From the NCBI GenBank assembly GCA_009787775.1, contig WQSQ01000015.1:1-34874 (forward strand): a DNA stretch of 34,874 nt, given 5' to 3'. The notes under the pieces are model-generated. The model searched no databases and was not told the origin of the DNA. It saw only the letters and a list, made by a program, of their open reading frames with translations. The position numbers were made by a program, and so were the translations under genes. Positions 22,167 to 30,131 of the stretch are shown here, in pieces. The stretch comes from Treponema sp. (lineage in GTDB: Bacteria; Spirochaetota; Spirochaetia; Treponematales; Breznakiellaceae). Position 1 is the stretch's first letter; the number at the start of each line of letters is the position of its first letter.

Positions 22167-23120
22167 ATGTCGAATTTACCGGTTACATCTGATGCAGGCA
22201 AAGTACAACAGGGTAAATTCATTAAAACGCTAAAAACAATGCGTAAAAGTTACTGGCTTTACATTATGTGTATACCCGGTATTATATACTTCTTCCTTTT
22301 CAGATACCTTCCCATGTGGGGAGTTCTTTTTTCATTTCAGGATTTTAATCCCTATGCTGGTTTTACCAGTAGCCCGTGGGTAGGCTTTAAACATTTTACC
22401 AATTTCTTTAACGCGCCGAACTTTGCGCAGCTGATGATAAACACGCTTTTATTGTCCCTTTACGGAATTGTATTTGCTTTCCCGGCACCAATTATTTTAG
22501 CGCTATTTTTGAATGAACTCAGATCAAAGTTATTTAAACGCACCATTCAGACGCTGGTTTATGTGCCGCATTTTATTTCATGGGTAATAGTCGCAAGTAT
22601 TTCTTTTATGATATTGAACTCAACAGGCCCTATAAACGGTCTTATTAAGTTAATGGGATCCGAGGTGTTCCCGTTCCTGACATCAACAGAGAGTTTCAGG
22701 GCCATTATTATCATTCAGGTTATTTGGAAGGAATCAGGCTGGGGTACAATTGTATTCCTTGCCGCGTTATCAAGTGTTGATGTTGAACAGTATGAAGCAG
22801 CTATTGTAGACGGAGCGACGCGCTTACAGCAGGTATGGCATATAACACTTCCGGCAATAAGAAGCACGATCATTATTTTATTAATTTTACAGATGGGTAA
22901 TGTTCTTGATAACGGATTTGATCAGATATTCATTCAGAGCAACGCGGGTAACCGCACCGTATCTGATGTACTGGATACCTACACATACCGTGAAGGTATT
23001 GTAAACGGAGCTTACAGTTACACTACAGCAATCGGATTATTTAAATCGGTAATTGGTATTATTTTGATATTGGGCTCCAATAAGCTCGCAAAAATGGCCG
23101 GCGATTCGGGTATTTTTTAA
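22167..23120 (+). CDS. LplB-type sugar ABC transporter permease
   Basis: A 317-residue permease of the LplB/polysaccharide subgroup of carbohydrate ABC importers, with six predicted spans. The cytoplasmic EAA loop is clear (VEQYEAAIVDGATRLQQVWHITLP). The FRYLPMWGVLFSFQDFNPYAGFTSSPWVG region is typical of the LplB branch, whose members take up oligosaccharides. Start: ATG 22167 is seven bases after AGGGGG; a longer frame adds seven residues without support. First gene of an operon with the second permease, a binding protein and a lyase. No ATPase gene is nearby, so a shared MsmX-like ATPase encoded elsewhere is probably used. Confidence 0.9.
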   Translation: MSNLPVTSDAGKVQQGKFIKTLKTMRKSYWLYIMCIPGIIYFFLFRYLPMWGVLFSFQDFNPYAGFTSSPWVGFKHFTNFFNAPNFAQLMINTLLLSLYGIVFAFPAPIILALFLNELRSKLFKRTIQTLVYVPHFISWVIVASISFMILNSTGPINGLIKLMGSEVFPFLTSTESFRAIIIIQVIWKESGWGTIVFLAALSSVDVEQYEAAIVDGATRLQQVWHITLPAIRSTIIILLILQMGNVLDNGFDQIFIQSNAGNRTVSDVLDTYTYREGIVNGAYSYTTAIGLFKSVIGIILILGSNKLAKMAGDSGIF

Positions 23121-23136
23121 CTCCGGAGGGTTGATC

Positions 23137-24018
23137 ATGGTACGTAACGATACAGTAGCTTCAAGAATATTTGATGTTTTCAATGTGGTATTCTTGATTA
23201 CTTATGCAGCGCTTACTATTATTCCATTTGTCTGGATTATCGCGACTTCCTTTGCTACGCAGGCGGAGATTTCACAAAGACCGTTCATGCTTATACCGAG
23301 GTCGTACCAGCTCGAAAGCTATAAATACATTTTGTCATCAAGAACGTTGCCGCGCGCTATGTGGGTTTCGGTCTGGACAACAGTAGTTGGAACTGTAATT
23401 TCGATGGCCATGACGCTTACTTTCGCATATCCTCTGGCGAAAAAGTATCTGATAGGGCGTAATCCACTGCTTATGATGGTGACATTTACTCTTGTTTTCT
23501 CAGGAGGCATGATCCCCGGATTTTTAAATATCATTAATCTTGGACTTTTAAATTCATATTGGGCGATGATTATTCCCAGCGCTATCGGAACATGGAGTTT
23601 AATTGTTGTAAAAAACTTCTTCCAGGCTTTACCTGTGGAGCTTGAGGAATCAGCGAAAATTGACGGAGCTTCAGATTTGACTGTCTTTATCAGAATTGTT
23701 CTGCCAATATCTACAGCGGTAATCGCCACATTTTCTCTTTTTTACGCTGTCGGATACTGGAACGCTTTCCGCCCGGCGTTATTCTATATCCCAAGTTATC
23801 CTGAAAAGTGGCCTTTGCAGCTAATACTGCGTAATATTGTCATGTTGGCTTCGGGCCGCATAGATGACGCAAACTTCGATCCCGGTCTTGTCCTGCCGCC
23901 ATCGGAAAGCATCAGGAACGCGGTTATAGTATTCGCTACCGTTCCTATCTTGCTTGTTTACCCTTTTCTGCAAAAACATTTTACAAAAGGTGTTTTAATA
24001 GGAGCGATAAAAGGTTAA
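23137..24018 (+). CDS. YtcP-type sugar ABC transporter permease
   Basis: The second permease subunit, 293 residues, six spans. The EAA loop is LPVELEESAKIDGASDLTVFIRIVLP, and the AMTLTFAYPLAKKYLIGRN and C-terminal FLQKHFTKGVLIGAIKG segments are characteristic of YtcP/AraQ-type subunits. Start: ATG 23137 is eight bases after GGAGGG; the in-frame TTG at 23131 sits too close to that site. It follows the LplB-type gene by 16 nt, and the pair would form the channel of one importer. A 63-nt gap with a strong GGAGG precedes the binding-protein gene. Confidence 0.9.
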   Translation: MVRNDTVASRIFDVFNVVFLITYAALTIIPFVWIIATSFATQAEISQRPFMLIPRSYQLESYKYILSSRTLPRAMWVSVWTTVVGTVISMAMTLTFAYPLAKKYLIGRNPLLMMVTFTLVFSGGMIPGFLNIINLGLLNSYWAMIIPSAIGTWSLIVVKNFFQALPVELEESAKIDGASDLTVFIRIVLPISTAVIATFSLFYAVGYWNAFRPALFYIPSYPEKWPLQLILRNIVMLASGRIDDANFDPGLVLPPSESIRNAVIVFATVPILLVYPFLQKHFTKGVLIGAIKG

Positions 24019-24081
24019 AATGGTTTTCACAGGTTTGCGGTCAGCACACCTTGAAATAAAAAAAATTATTGGAGGAAAAGA

Positions 24082-25650
24082 ATGAAGAATTGGTCAAAGT
24101 TAACATGTTTGTTTTTGATGCTTCTTGTCATTACCGCCGGACTGTTTGCCTCAGGCGCTACACAGCAGCAGCAGCAGCAGGCGACAGGAGGAAAAGTATC
24201 CCGCGCGGAATTCGTAGCCGCTAAAAACGCCGCGCCGCCGGCTCCTGCAAGTTTTGAGATCTCTGTTCTGACGATATCGCAGACAGGAGATTTTATTGCC
24301 GCAACTCATCCTGCCCGCGCTGCTCTTGAGAGGCTTACCGGATACAGGGTCAGGCTTGAGTACATTTTGAACGCGAACTACAACGAAAGCATAAACACCC
24401 GTCTTGCGTCCAGAAATCTGCCGGGTCTAATAGCCGTTACAGGAAATACCATGCCTATTGTTCAGGCAGCGCAGTGGGGCGCTTTTTGGGATATAACGGA
24501 AATTTATGATCTTTATCCAAATCTTGCGAAAGCTGATAAGGGTGTAATGAGCAATATCTCCATCGAAGGGCGTAATTACGGCATTTACCGCCAGCGTGAC
24601 TGGCCAAGATCCGGAATGATATACCGCGAAGACTGGCTTCAGAGACTTGGACTGCAAGCACCCAAAACATTGGATGAGCTTTATAATGTGCTTTATGCCT
24701 TTACCTATAACGATCCTGACGGAAACGGCAGGCAGGATACATTCGGTATGAACTGGACTGGAGCGTATCTGGGTCCGTTCTACAACCTTGCTGTAATGCA
24801 TGGCGCGCCGAATAATTTCGGCGTAAGGAACGGAAGGCTTACCCCCTGGTTTGAATATGATGAATTTTTTGAAGCAATGGTATACAGCAAAAGGCTTTAT
24901 GATGACGGACTTATTAACAAGGACTTTGCCGCTACATCCACGGGCGACTGGGCTTTAGCATTCGGACGTGGACAAGCCGGCTTCCATATTGACGTAGCCG
25001 ATGAGGCAAGCCGCAGCGCGGTACGTCTTCGGGACAATGGTATAATGACCCAGGCGCAATTTGATCAGGGAGCGCTGGTTGGTGTTTTAGGACTTCTTGC
25101 GAACAAGGCCGGACAATACCGCGTATGGCCGCAGAATGACGGACATCAGGGATATATGGCTGTCTCTACTACCACCGCGAGAAACTTAACGGAACTTCAT
25201 TATTACCTCGACTTTATGGATAAAATTAACAGCCCGAATGGCATCACTCTTCTTAACTGGGGCGTTCAAGACACAGATTACAGGTTAGTTAACGGTTATG
25301 CCCAGGCGATTACCGGAGCTCCTACACGTGAAGGTTTAAATCAATTCAGAATGCTTACAACAGGCGGCCTTTTGCAGGAACCCAATGCCTATCAAAGAAA
25401 GCACATGGTAGTATATGATCAAATAACACCATATGCGATTGTAAATCCGGTTACTCCAATTGCGCTTATGTCTCCTACATGGACTTCAAGATCTTCATCC
25501 TTAAATACGATCATAAACGACGCGGTTGTTAACTTTATTATGGGTAACATTAACCAAGCAGGTTTTAGAACAGAAGTGCAGCGCTGGTATTCAGAAGGCG
25601 GAACACAAGCATTATCTGAGCTTCAAGCTGCTTACGATGCTTCAAGGTAG
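24082..25650 (+). CDS. Extracellular sugar-binding protein (LplA type)
   Basis: The substrate-binding component of the importer, 522 residues, as expected for the large LplA/family-1 solute-binding proteins. The N-terminus is a signal peptide (residues 1-24) ending LFASGA with no lipobox Cys, so it is probably released to the periplasm or held another way. A run of six Gln encoded by six CAG triplets follows. The mature part has typical elements: ERLTGYRVRLEY, RLASRNLPGLIAV, YREDWLQRLGLQAPKTLDEL and DPDGNGRQDTFGMNW, the last being a calcium-type loop common in LplA proteins. Ligand cannot be read directly; the neighbours suggest a plant-wall oligosaccharide. Confidence 0.9.
   Translation: MKNWSKLTCLFLMLLVITAGLFASGATQQQQQQATGGKVSRAEFVAAKNAAPPAPASFEISVLTISQTGDFIAATHPARAALERLTGYRVRLEYILNANYNESINTRLASRNLPGLIAVTGNTMPIVQAAQWGAFWDITEIYDLYPNLAKADKGVMSNISIEGRNYGIYRQRDWPRSGMIYREDWLQRLGLQAPKTLDELYNVLYAFTYNDPDGNGRQDTFGMNWTGAYLGPFYNLAVMHGAPNNFGVRNGRLTPWFEYDEFFEAMVYSKRLYDDGLINKDFAATSTGDWALAFGRGQAGFHIDVADEASRSAVRLRDNGIMTQAQFDQGALVGVLGLLANKAGQYRVWPQNDGHQGYMAVSTTTARNLTELHYYLDFMDKINSPNGITLLNWGVQDTDYRLVNGYAQAITGAPTREGLNQFRMLTTGGLLQEPNAYQRKHMVVYDQITPYAIVNPVTPIALMSPTWTSRSSSLNTIINDAVVNFIMGNINQAGFRTEVQRWYSEGGTQALSELQAAYDASR
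24163..24180 (+). repeat. CAG triplet repeat (six copies)
   Basis: Six perfect CAG codons encode a Gln run just after the signal peptide of the binding protein. Length change by slippage would stay in frame. Confidence 0.9.
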
Positions 25651-25679
25651 ATGATTGGTCCTTGAATAAGGAATAAATT

Positions 25680-25763
25680 AACCACTAGTGTCCTGTTATT
25701 TTGCAAACCGAATATAACAGGACACTGGGGCGCATCATTCCGGTGCGCCTAGTGGTTTTTTTT
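25680..25763 (+). terminator. Branched (three-way junction) intrinsic terminator
   Basis: Outer stem AACCACT (25680-25686) with AGTGGTT (25751-25757) encloses two hairpins: AGTGTCCTGTTAT (25687-25699) with ATAACAGGACACT (25714-25726), 13 bp perfect, and GGCGCA (25729-25734) with TGCGCC (25744-25749). Eight T follow (25756-25763). It sits between the binding-protein stop and the lyase ribosome site, so it probably acts as a leaky terminator that lowers lyase expression or stabilises the upstream message. Confidence 0.8.
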
Positions 25764-25774
25764 GGAGATAAATA

Positions 25775-26788
25775 GTGAACGAGTTATTCGAATATAAAGA
25801 CAGCGAAACAGGATATGTTATAAAACAATTTACAAAGAGCGAAGAAAGATCAAGTAAATTCTATTTTACAACCGAAAGTTTTACTTCCGATAATAAATAT
25901 TTCTTTTATATACGTGTTCAGGACGGAAAGAGCGGCATTTACCGCGTGGAATATTCTACCGGAAATATGGAACAGGTTCTTAATGATGAATATAAACACC
26001 TTGGAATGGACTACCAAAACGACTTCGCGTATGTGCGCAAAGGAGACAGCGTATTCAGATTCGAGACGCTGACAGGAAGGCTTACGGAAGTAGGTACATT
26101 GCCTCCCGGGCGCTGCACCGGCCATTTTTCAACATCAAAGTCCGGGCTTATCTGGAGCTCTTATCAGCTGGCGAATAAAATCTACGCGCTTGTTGTACTT
26201 GATCCGAAAAAGGGCGAAGGAGAGGTTGTCTGGAAAGATGATCATATTCTTGGCCACTGTCAGGCGTGTCCCGGCGATGATGAATCTGTAATGTATATTC
26301 ACGAGACAACAGGAGACGCGCTTCAGAGGATTTGGATGTTTGATTATCCTACGCGCACTGTACGCCCGTATTATGTTGAAAAGGAAGGCGACTGGATAAC
26401 TCATGAAGTGTGGACGGCGGACGGCGATTATCTTTATTTTATGAGATATCCCAATCATATAATGCGCGGAACAAGAGACGGGCATAATTTTAAAATTATG
26501 GCTGAGTCTACACAGTTTTTACATTGCGCTCCCGATCGGCAGGGGAAATGGATCACTGCGGACAGGATAACAGGCGTTTATATGGGCTGGAAAAATCAAA
26601 TTGTGCTGATTAACGCCGAAACAGGCAGGGAAGAAGTGCTGGCGAATCTTGCGGAACCTAATACAGGAGCTGAGCATCCGCATCCCTCATTTGACCGGCA
26701 GGGAAAAATAGTGCTTTTTAACTCGCCAATCGAAAAAGGTTTTTGTAATGTATGCGCAATTGAACTGGATCAGGTGCGTAAACCTTAA
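25775..26788 (+). CDS. Oligogalacturonate-lyase-like beta-propeller (PL22 type)
   Basis: A 337-residue protein with a repeated beta-propeller pattern (SDNKYFFYIRVQDGKSGIYR, TADGDYLYFMRYPN, DRQGKIVLFNS). The overall order, with TGHFSTSKSGLIWSS, LGHCQACPGDDESVMYIHE, HEVWTADGD and AEHPHPSFDRQG, resembles oligogalacturonate lyases (PL22), which split unsaturated digalacturonate to ketodeoxyuronate in the cytosol using a metal held by His/Gln residues. It has no signal peptide. It is shorter than enterobacterial Ogl (about 388), so it could be another TolB-like propeller enzyme. Start is GTG with GGAG eight bases ahead, directly after the branched terminator. Confidence 0.62.
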   Translation: MNELFEYKDSETGYVIKQFTKSEERSSKFYFTTESFTSDNKYFFYIRVQDGKSGIYRVEYSTGNMEQVLNDEYKHLGMDYQNDFAYVRKGDSVFRFETLTGRLTEVGTLPPGRCTGHFSTSKSGLIWSSYQLANKIYALVVLDPKKGEGEVVWKDDHILGHCQACPGDDESVMYIHETTGDALQRIWMFDYPTRTVRPYYVEKEGDWITHEVWTADGDYLYFMRYPNHIMRGTRDGHNFKIMAESTQFLHCAPDRQGKWITADRITGVYMGWKNQIVLINAETGREEVLANLAEPNTGAEHPHPSFDRQGKIVLFNSPIEKGFCNVCAIELDQVRKP

Positions 26789-26850
26789 CCGCTCAGATTT
26801 ACATTATTTATTATTTTGTAATAAAGTACTGGATTTTTTATGAAAACATA

Positions 26851-26859
26851 TGATAATAT
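26851..26859 (+). promoter_or_regulatory. Extended -10 of the lipid-kinase operon, leaderless layout
   Basis: TGA-TAATAT ends exactly six bases before the ATG at 26866, with no ribosome site. TATGAT at 26849-26854 is an alternative -10 that would give a five-base leader. Confidence 0.45.
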
Positions 26860-26865
26860 TCTCAT

Positions 26866-27795
26866 ATGTCACAAAATGGAATAATACGCGTTATTTTAAA
26901 TCCGGCGGCAGGTAAAGGAAAGGCAAGAAAGCAGCAGCCAATAATCGAAAAATTATTACGTGAAAGCGGGCGGGATTTTCAGGTTTTTTCTACACAATCC
27001 GCGGGCCACGCGATTGAAATTGTTCGCAGCCTGACCATAAGTGACAATGATGTAACCGCCGCTGCAGGCGGGGACGGAACCTGTAATGAAGTTATAAACG
27101 GACTTATGACCTGCGCTAATCCTTCAGGTAAACCTCCTGTTTTCGGAATTATTCCGATTGGAAGAGGTAATGATTTTTCCGCGACGCCTGGTATACCGGA
27201 GGATGTAACAAAAGCTGTTCAGATTTTAATAAATGGTGCAGTCAAGCCGCTGGATTTAGGTTTTGTAAAAGGCGGTTTCTTTTCTGACGGCCGTTATTTT
27301 ATTAACGGAGTCGGAATCGGTTTTGATACCAAGGTAGGCTTTGAAGCGGCAAAGCTTGGTATTAAAAGCGGAATTGCATATACGATAGGTGCGCTTATAA
27401 ATCTTGTTCGTTTTGAAAAATCCCCCGTAATAAAAATAAATTATGATGAAACGGAAGTAACTCTTCCGGCTGTTTTGGTCTCTATTGTAAACGGCAGGCG
27501 TATGGGCGGGAGTTTCTATATGGGACCTAACGCCGTTTTGGATGACGGCCTATTGGACATTTGCTATGTACGCCATCAGGATAAACGTTCAAAACTGCTG
27601 AATATTTTTTCCCATTATAAAAAGGGAACTCAATCAGAATGTGAAGGTGTTAATATGAGTACGGCTGTTAATTTCCGCCTGAAAGCGATAGAGGGAGGAA
27701 TGGCGGCGCATTGTGACGGAGAGACTATCTGCTATGATGGAACAGATCTGGAAATGAAATGTGTTCCGGCAGCCCTAAGATTGATAGGCCCATGA
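26866..27795 (+). CDS. Diacylglycerol/lipid kinase (DagK/YegS type)
   Basis: A 309-residue soluble lipid kinase of the DAGK-catalytic family. The nucleotide site is AGGDGTCNEVINGLM (GGDGT at 68-72), preceded by the NPAAGKGKA motif (12-20). Later family blocks include IGRGNDFSATPGIP and GGSFYMGPNAVLDDGLLDI. Members phosphorylate diacylglycerol, or related lipids such as phosphatidylglycerol or undecaprenol, at the membrane surface. It is followed with a one-base gap by a PlsC-like gene and then by an overlapping HAD phosphatase gene. DAG to phosphatidate would be the simplest role in that set. The ATG has no Shine-Dalgarno sequence. Confidence 0.88.
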   Translation: MSQNGIIRVILNPAAGKGKARKQQPIIEKLLRESGRDFQVFSTQSAGHAIEIVRSLTISDNDVTAAAGGDGTCNEVINGLMTCANPSGKPPVFGIIPIGRGNDFSATPGIPEDVTKAVQILINGAVKPLDLGFVKGGFFSDGRYFINGVGIGFDTKVGFEAAKLGIKSGIAYTIGALINLVRFEKSPVIKINYDETEVTLPAVLVSIVNGRRMGGSFYMGPNAVLDDGLLDICYVRHQDKRSKLLNIFSHYKKGTQSECEGVNMSTAVNFRLKAIEGGMAAHCDGETICYDGTDLEMKCVPAALRLIGP

Positions 27796-27796
27796 T

Positions 27797-28468
27797 ATGG
27801 GGTTCAGAAGAGCGGCTGTCAGTTTTTTTTTAAAAGGGATTTTAAACATCCTTTGTAAAATAGATTACCGCGAATATTTCAGGACTCTTTCAAATAACAA
27901 ACCGATGATTTTAATGATTAATCACATCAATTTTCTGGAAGTTGTGATTTTAACCTCGTTCGGTTATCCTTTTTATGTTACAGGTCTTGCGAAATCGGAA
28001 ACGTGGAAAAATCCCTTTTTCGCGTTTTTATTTAATACATACAAGGCGGTTCCTATAAACAGGGAAGGAGCTTTCGGCGACAGCTTTAAAAAGGTCTGCG
28101 AAGCGGTACAGAGCGGCAGTTTTGTTTGTGTCGCGCCTGAAGGAACGCGAAGCAGGGACGGCGTTCTTTCCAAAGGAAAGGCCGGAATTGTGCAGCTGGC
28201 ACTCGGAGGAAATATTGCGGTGCTGCCTGTTGCGCATTTCGGAGGCGAGTGTATCTGGAAGAACATTCGCCGTCTGAAACGCACGCCTTTTAATATTAAA
28301 ACAGGACGCCCTTTCCGCATCAAGTTTGACGGGAGGCCTGATCATGAAAAGCGGGAGGAAATCTTAACAGAAATGATGATACAGATGGCGCGGCTTCTGC
28401 CCGAACAGATGCGGGGTATTTATTCACATGAAACAGGCAATGAATGTAAATATCTGGATTTTATATGA
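27797..28468 (+). CDS. PlsC-like acyltransferase with HX4E motif
   Basis: A 223-residue member of the PlsC/LPLAT family, which acylates lysophosphatidate at position 2. The block III motif APEGTRSRDG, the KAVPINREG block II and the LPVAHFG block IV are good. Block I reads NHINFLE, so the catalytic pair is H43 and E48 rather than the usual His-x4-Asp. The change is conservative (codon GAA), but this residue activates the His in the family mechanism. A hydrophobic N-terminal helix (about 8-20) may attach it to the membrane. It starts one base after the lipid-kinase stop, and its stop overlaps the HAD gene start (ATGATAATG). Confidence 0.83.
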   Translation: MGFRRAAVSFFLKGILNILCKIDYREYFRTLSNNKPMILMINHINFLEVVILTSFGYPFYVTGLAKSETWKNPFFAFLFNTYKAVPINREGAFGDSFKKVCEAVQSGSFVCVAPEGTRSRDGVLSKGKAGIVQLALGGNIAVLPVAHFGGECIWKNIRRLKRTPFNIKTGRPFRIKFDGRPDHEKREEILTEMMIQMARLLPEQMRGIYSHETGNECKYLDFI

Positions 28469-29163
28469 TAATGTCAGATAACGCCGCTGCGCAGAAGACA
28501 TCGCCTGTTCATATATTCGATGTTGATAATACGGTTGTAAGAAAAACAAGCGCCGGTTATTTTCTGCGCATGGCTTTGCATGATAAATATATACGTTTTT
28601 CGCAGGTTAGCGCTCTTTTAGTAGACTGGGCAAATTATAAATTCGCGCGCCCTGACAATGATTTTATTGAGAACATTGTTAAAAATCTTTCAGGGCTTAA
28701 TAAAAATGATATTGAACATGTAGCGAAAGAATGTTTTGAAAAACATATAAAGCCAAACATATATACAGGCGCAGCAAAGATCATTAAAGAGACAATGGAA
28801 AAAGGAGAGCGCGTAATTTTCGCGACTTCGTCATTTGATTTTATTATAAGGCCTCTTGAGGAGTATTTCGGCATTGAAGGCTCTCTTTCTACAAGGCTTG
28901 AGTACTCAGGCGGCATTACTACAGGAAAGCTCGCAGGATACAGCTTTTTCGGTCCAAAGAAAAAACTGGCTGCGCAGGAATGGCTGGACCGGAATAATAT
29001 CCGCTCTGCTGATGTGCATTTTTACTCTGATTCATATACGGATATTCCCCTTCTTGAATATTGCGGTAACCCTGTGGCGGTAAATCCTGATCGCCTTCTT
29101 AAACAAAAAGCAATTAAACACGTATGGAAAATTATGCGCTTTAAAGAAGTGCTTGGAAATTAA
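28465..29163 (+). CDS. HAD-IB family phosphatase (SerB-like)
   Basis: A 232-residue haloacid-dehalogenase phosphatase of subfamily IB. Motif I is FDVDNTV (nucleophile Asp19, general acid Asp21), motif II is the ATSS in VIFATSSFDF, the lysine motif is in GPKKKLAA, and motif III is YSDSYTDIPLLE. HAD-IB proteins next to PlsC genes are often implicated in lysophospholipid or phosphatidate metabolism; phosphoserine phosphatase activity is less likely here. ATG 28465 overlaps the PlsC stop by four bases, and ATG 28471 is an alternative. It ends the operon and is convergent with the lipoprotein gene, 21 nt away. Confidence 0.84.
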   Translation: MIMSDNAAAQKTSPVHIFDVDNTVVRKTSAGYFLRMALHDKYIRFSQVSALLVDWANYKFARPDNDFIENIVKNLSGLNKNDIEHVAKECFEKHIKPNIYTGAAKIIKETMEKGERVIFATSSFDFIIRPLEEYFGIEGSLSTRLEYSGGITTGKLAGYSFFGPKKKLAAQEWLDRNNIRSADVHFYSDSYTDIPLLEYCGNPVAVNPDRLLKQKAIKHVWKIMRFKEVLGN

Positions 29164-29184
29164 CAGAATAGTAAGATTCCGGAT

Positions 29185-29838
29185 TTACCAATTTATTTTT
29201 ATGCCAAGGCCTTCCGGTAAATCGATCAGATCCATAACGCCTATTGTCAGCGACACGCTTCTTCCTGACGTAACGGCGGCGCTCCCGGAAGGAGATGTTA
29301 TTATATTGCCTTTACCGTCAGTAATATTCATGAATGAATTACCCGGCGCCCTGAAGTTAATAGAAAAATTATAATCGTTAAATTGGGATCTCATAAGTGA
29401 AAGAAGATTTCCGTCATAAACAGTATCAGGTTCATTGTAAATTATCAGGCTGAAGCTGCCGCTTTGATCATTTTGAATAACTGAAACCTTCCCGCTTTCA
29501 CGCGGTTCAATTATCGCAGCAAGCGCTTGCGGAGTGGAAAAATCTATTGTTACGCTGATTATGGTATCATTTACTGTTTCTCTTATTGAATGGGATACAA
29601 GTTCAGCGCCCGGCACCCTGTCCAATGTTCTTTGCCAGTCTTCGCGCCCTGCGGGAACTACAGGCATGGATTTGTTGCCGTCAAGACTGCCGAGACTTTC
29701 AAGCATATTTGAAATCCGGTATTCCATTGTTATTCTTCCTGAACCGTTACGGTTTATTTGAATATCATAGGAAGCGCCGATACAGGAACTCAGTGTTATC
29801 AGGGGCAGCAGTATTAATATAAATGCTTTTCTTTGCAT
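29185..29838 (-). CDS. Hypothetical lipoprotein
   Basis: A 217-residue lipoprotein: signal peptide with lipobox LSSC, acylated Cys19. The mature N-terminus (YDIQINRNGSGRITMEYRIS) and overall beta-rich pattern recall LppM-type membrane-associated domains that occur in lipoproteins of several phyla, but the similarity is only by eye. No catalytic motif is seen. Its ATG overlaps the stop of the DUF503 gene by one base (TAATG), so the two are coupled. It closes the four-gene minus-strand operon headed by the UPRT-like gene. Confidence 0.65.
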   Translation of the reverse strand: MQRKAFILILLPLITLSSCIGASYDIQINRNGSGRITMEYRISNMLESLGSLDGNKSMPVVPAGREDWQRTLDRVPGAELVSHSIRETVNDTIISVTIDFSTPQALAAIIEPRESGKVSVIQNDQSGSFSLIIYNEPDTVYDGNLLSLMRSQFNDYNFSINFRAPGNSFMNITDGKGNIITSPSGSAAVTSGRSVSLTIGVMDLIDLPEGLGIKINW

Positions 29839-30125
29839 TAAAATTCCTCCGAATGAATCTTCATATCCTGAATACGGACAGGCGTTTCATTTTCAATCAT
29901 GTTAAACGCTTTTTGCAAAACAGTCTCGCCATGGCTGCGGGAATTGGAAACAAGGGCTCCGCCTATTTGTGAAAATGAAAGTGAATCCTGAAGATCAACT
30001 TCCGCTGCTGTCAGCCTGTAACGTCTTCGCAGCTTCTCCGTAATTGACTTGATTACACGGCGTTTTTCCTTGATATTATCAATATCCGGAATCTCAAATA
30101 TTATTTGAATCATTGAAACAATCAT
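29838..30125 (-). CDS. DUF503/YlxP-like small protein
   Basis: A 95-residue protein of the DUF503 family. The family pattern is visible: an N-terminal strand, the segment SIKEKR-like (NIKEKRRVIKSITEKLRRRYRL), AAEVDLQDSLSFSQIGGALVSN, and a second helix ending the alpha/beta fold. In Firmicutes the YlxP gene often sits beside rbfA and infB, and an RNA-related role has been suspected; that context is absent here. Start could be residue 1 or Met5. It follows the TPR lipoprotein by only six bases and overlaps the next lipoprotein start. Confidence 0.75.
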   Translation of the reverse strand: MIVSMIQIIFEIPDIDNIKEKRRVIKSITEKLRRRYRLTAAEVDLQDSLSFSQIGGALVSNSRSHGETVLQKAFNMIENETPVRIQDMKIHSEEF

Positions 30126-30131
30126 ACAGGG

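Noticed and set aside
24060-25650. Binding protein as a lipoprotein
   Set aside because: The signal peptide ends LFASGA and has no cysteine in the expected lipobox position.
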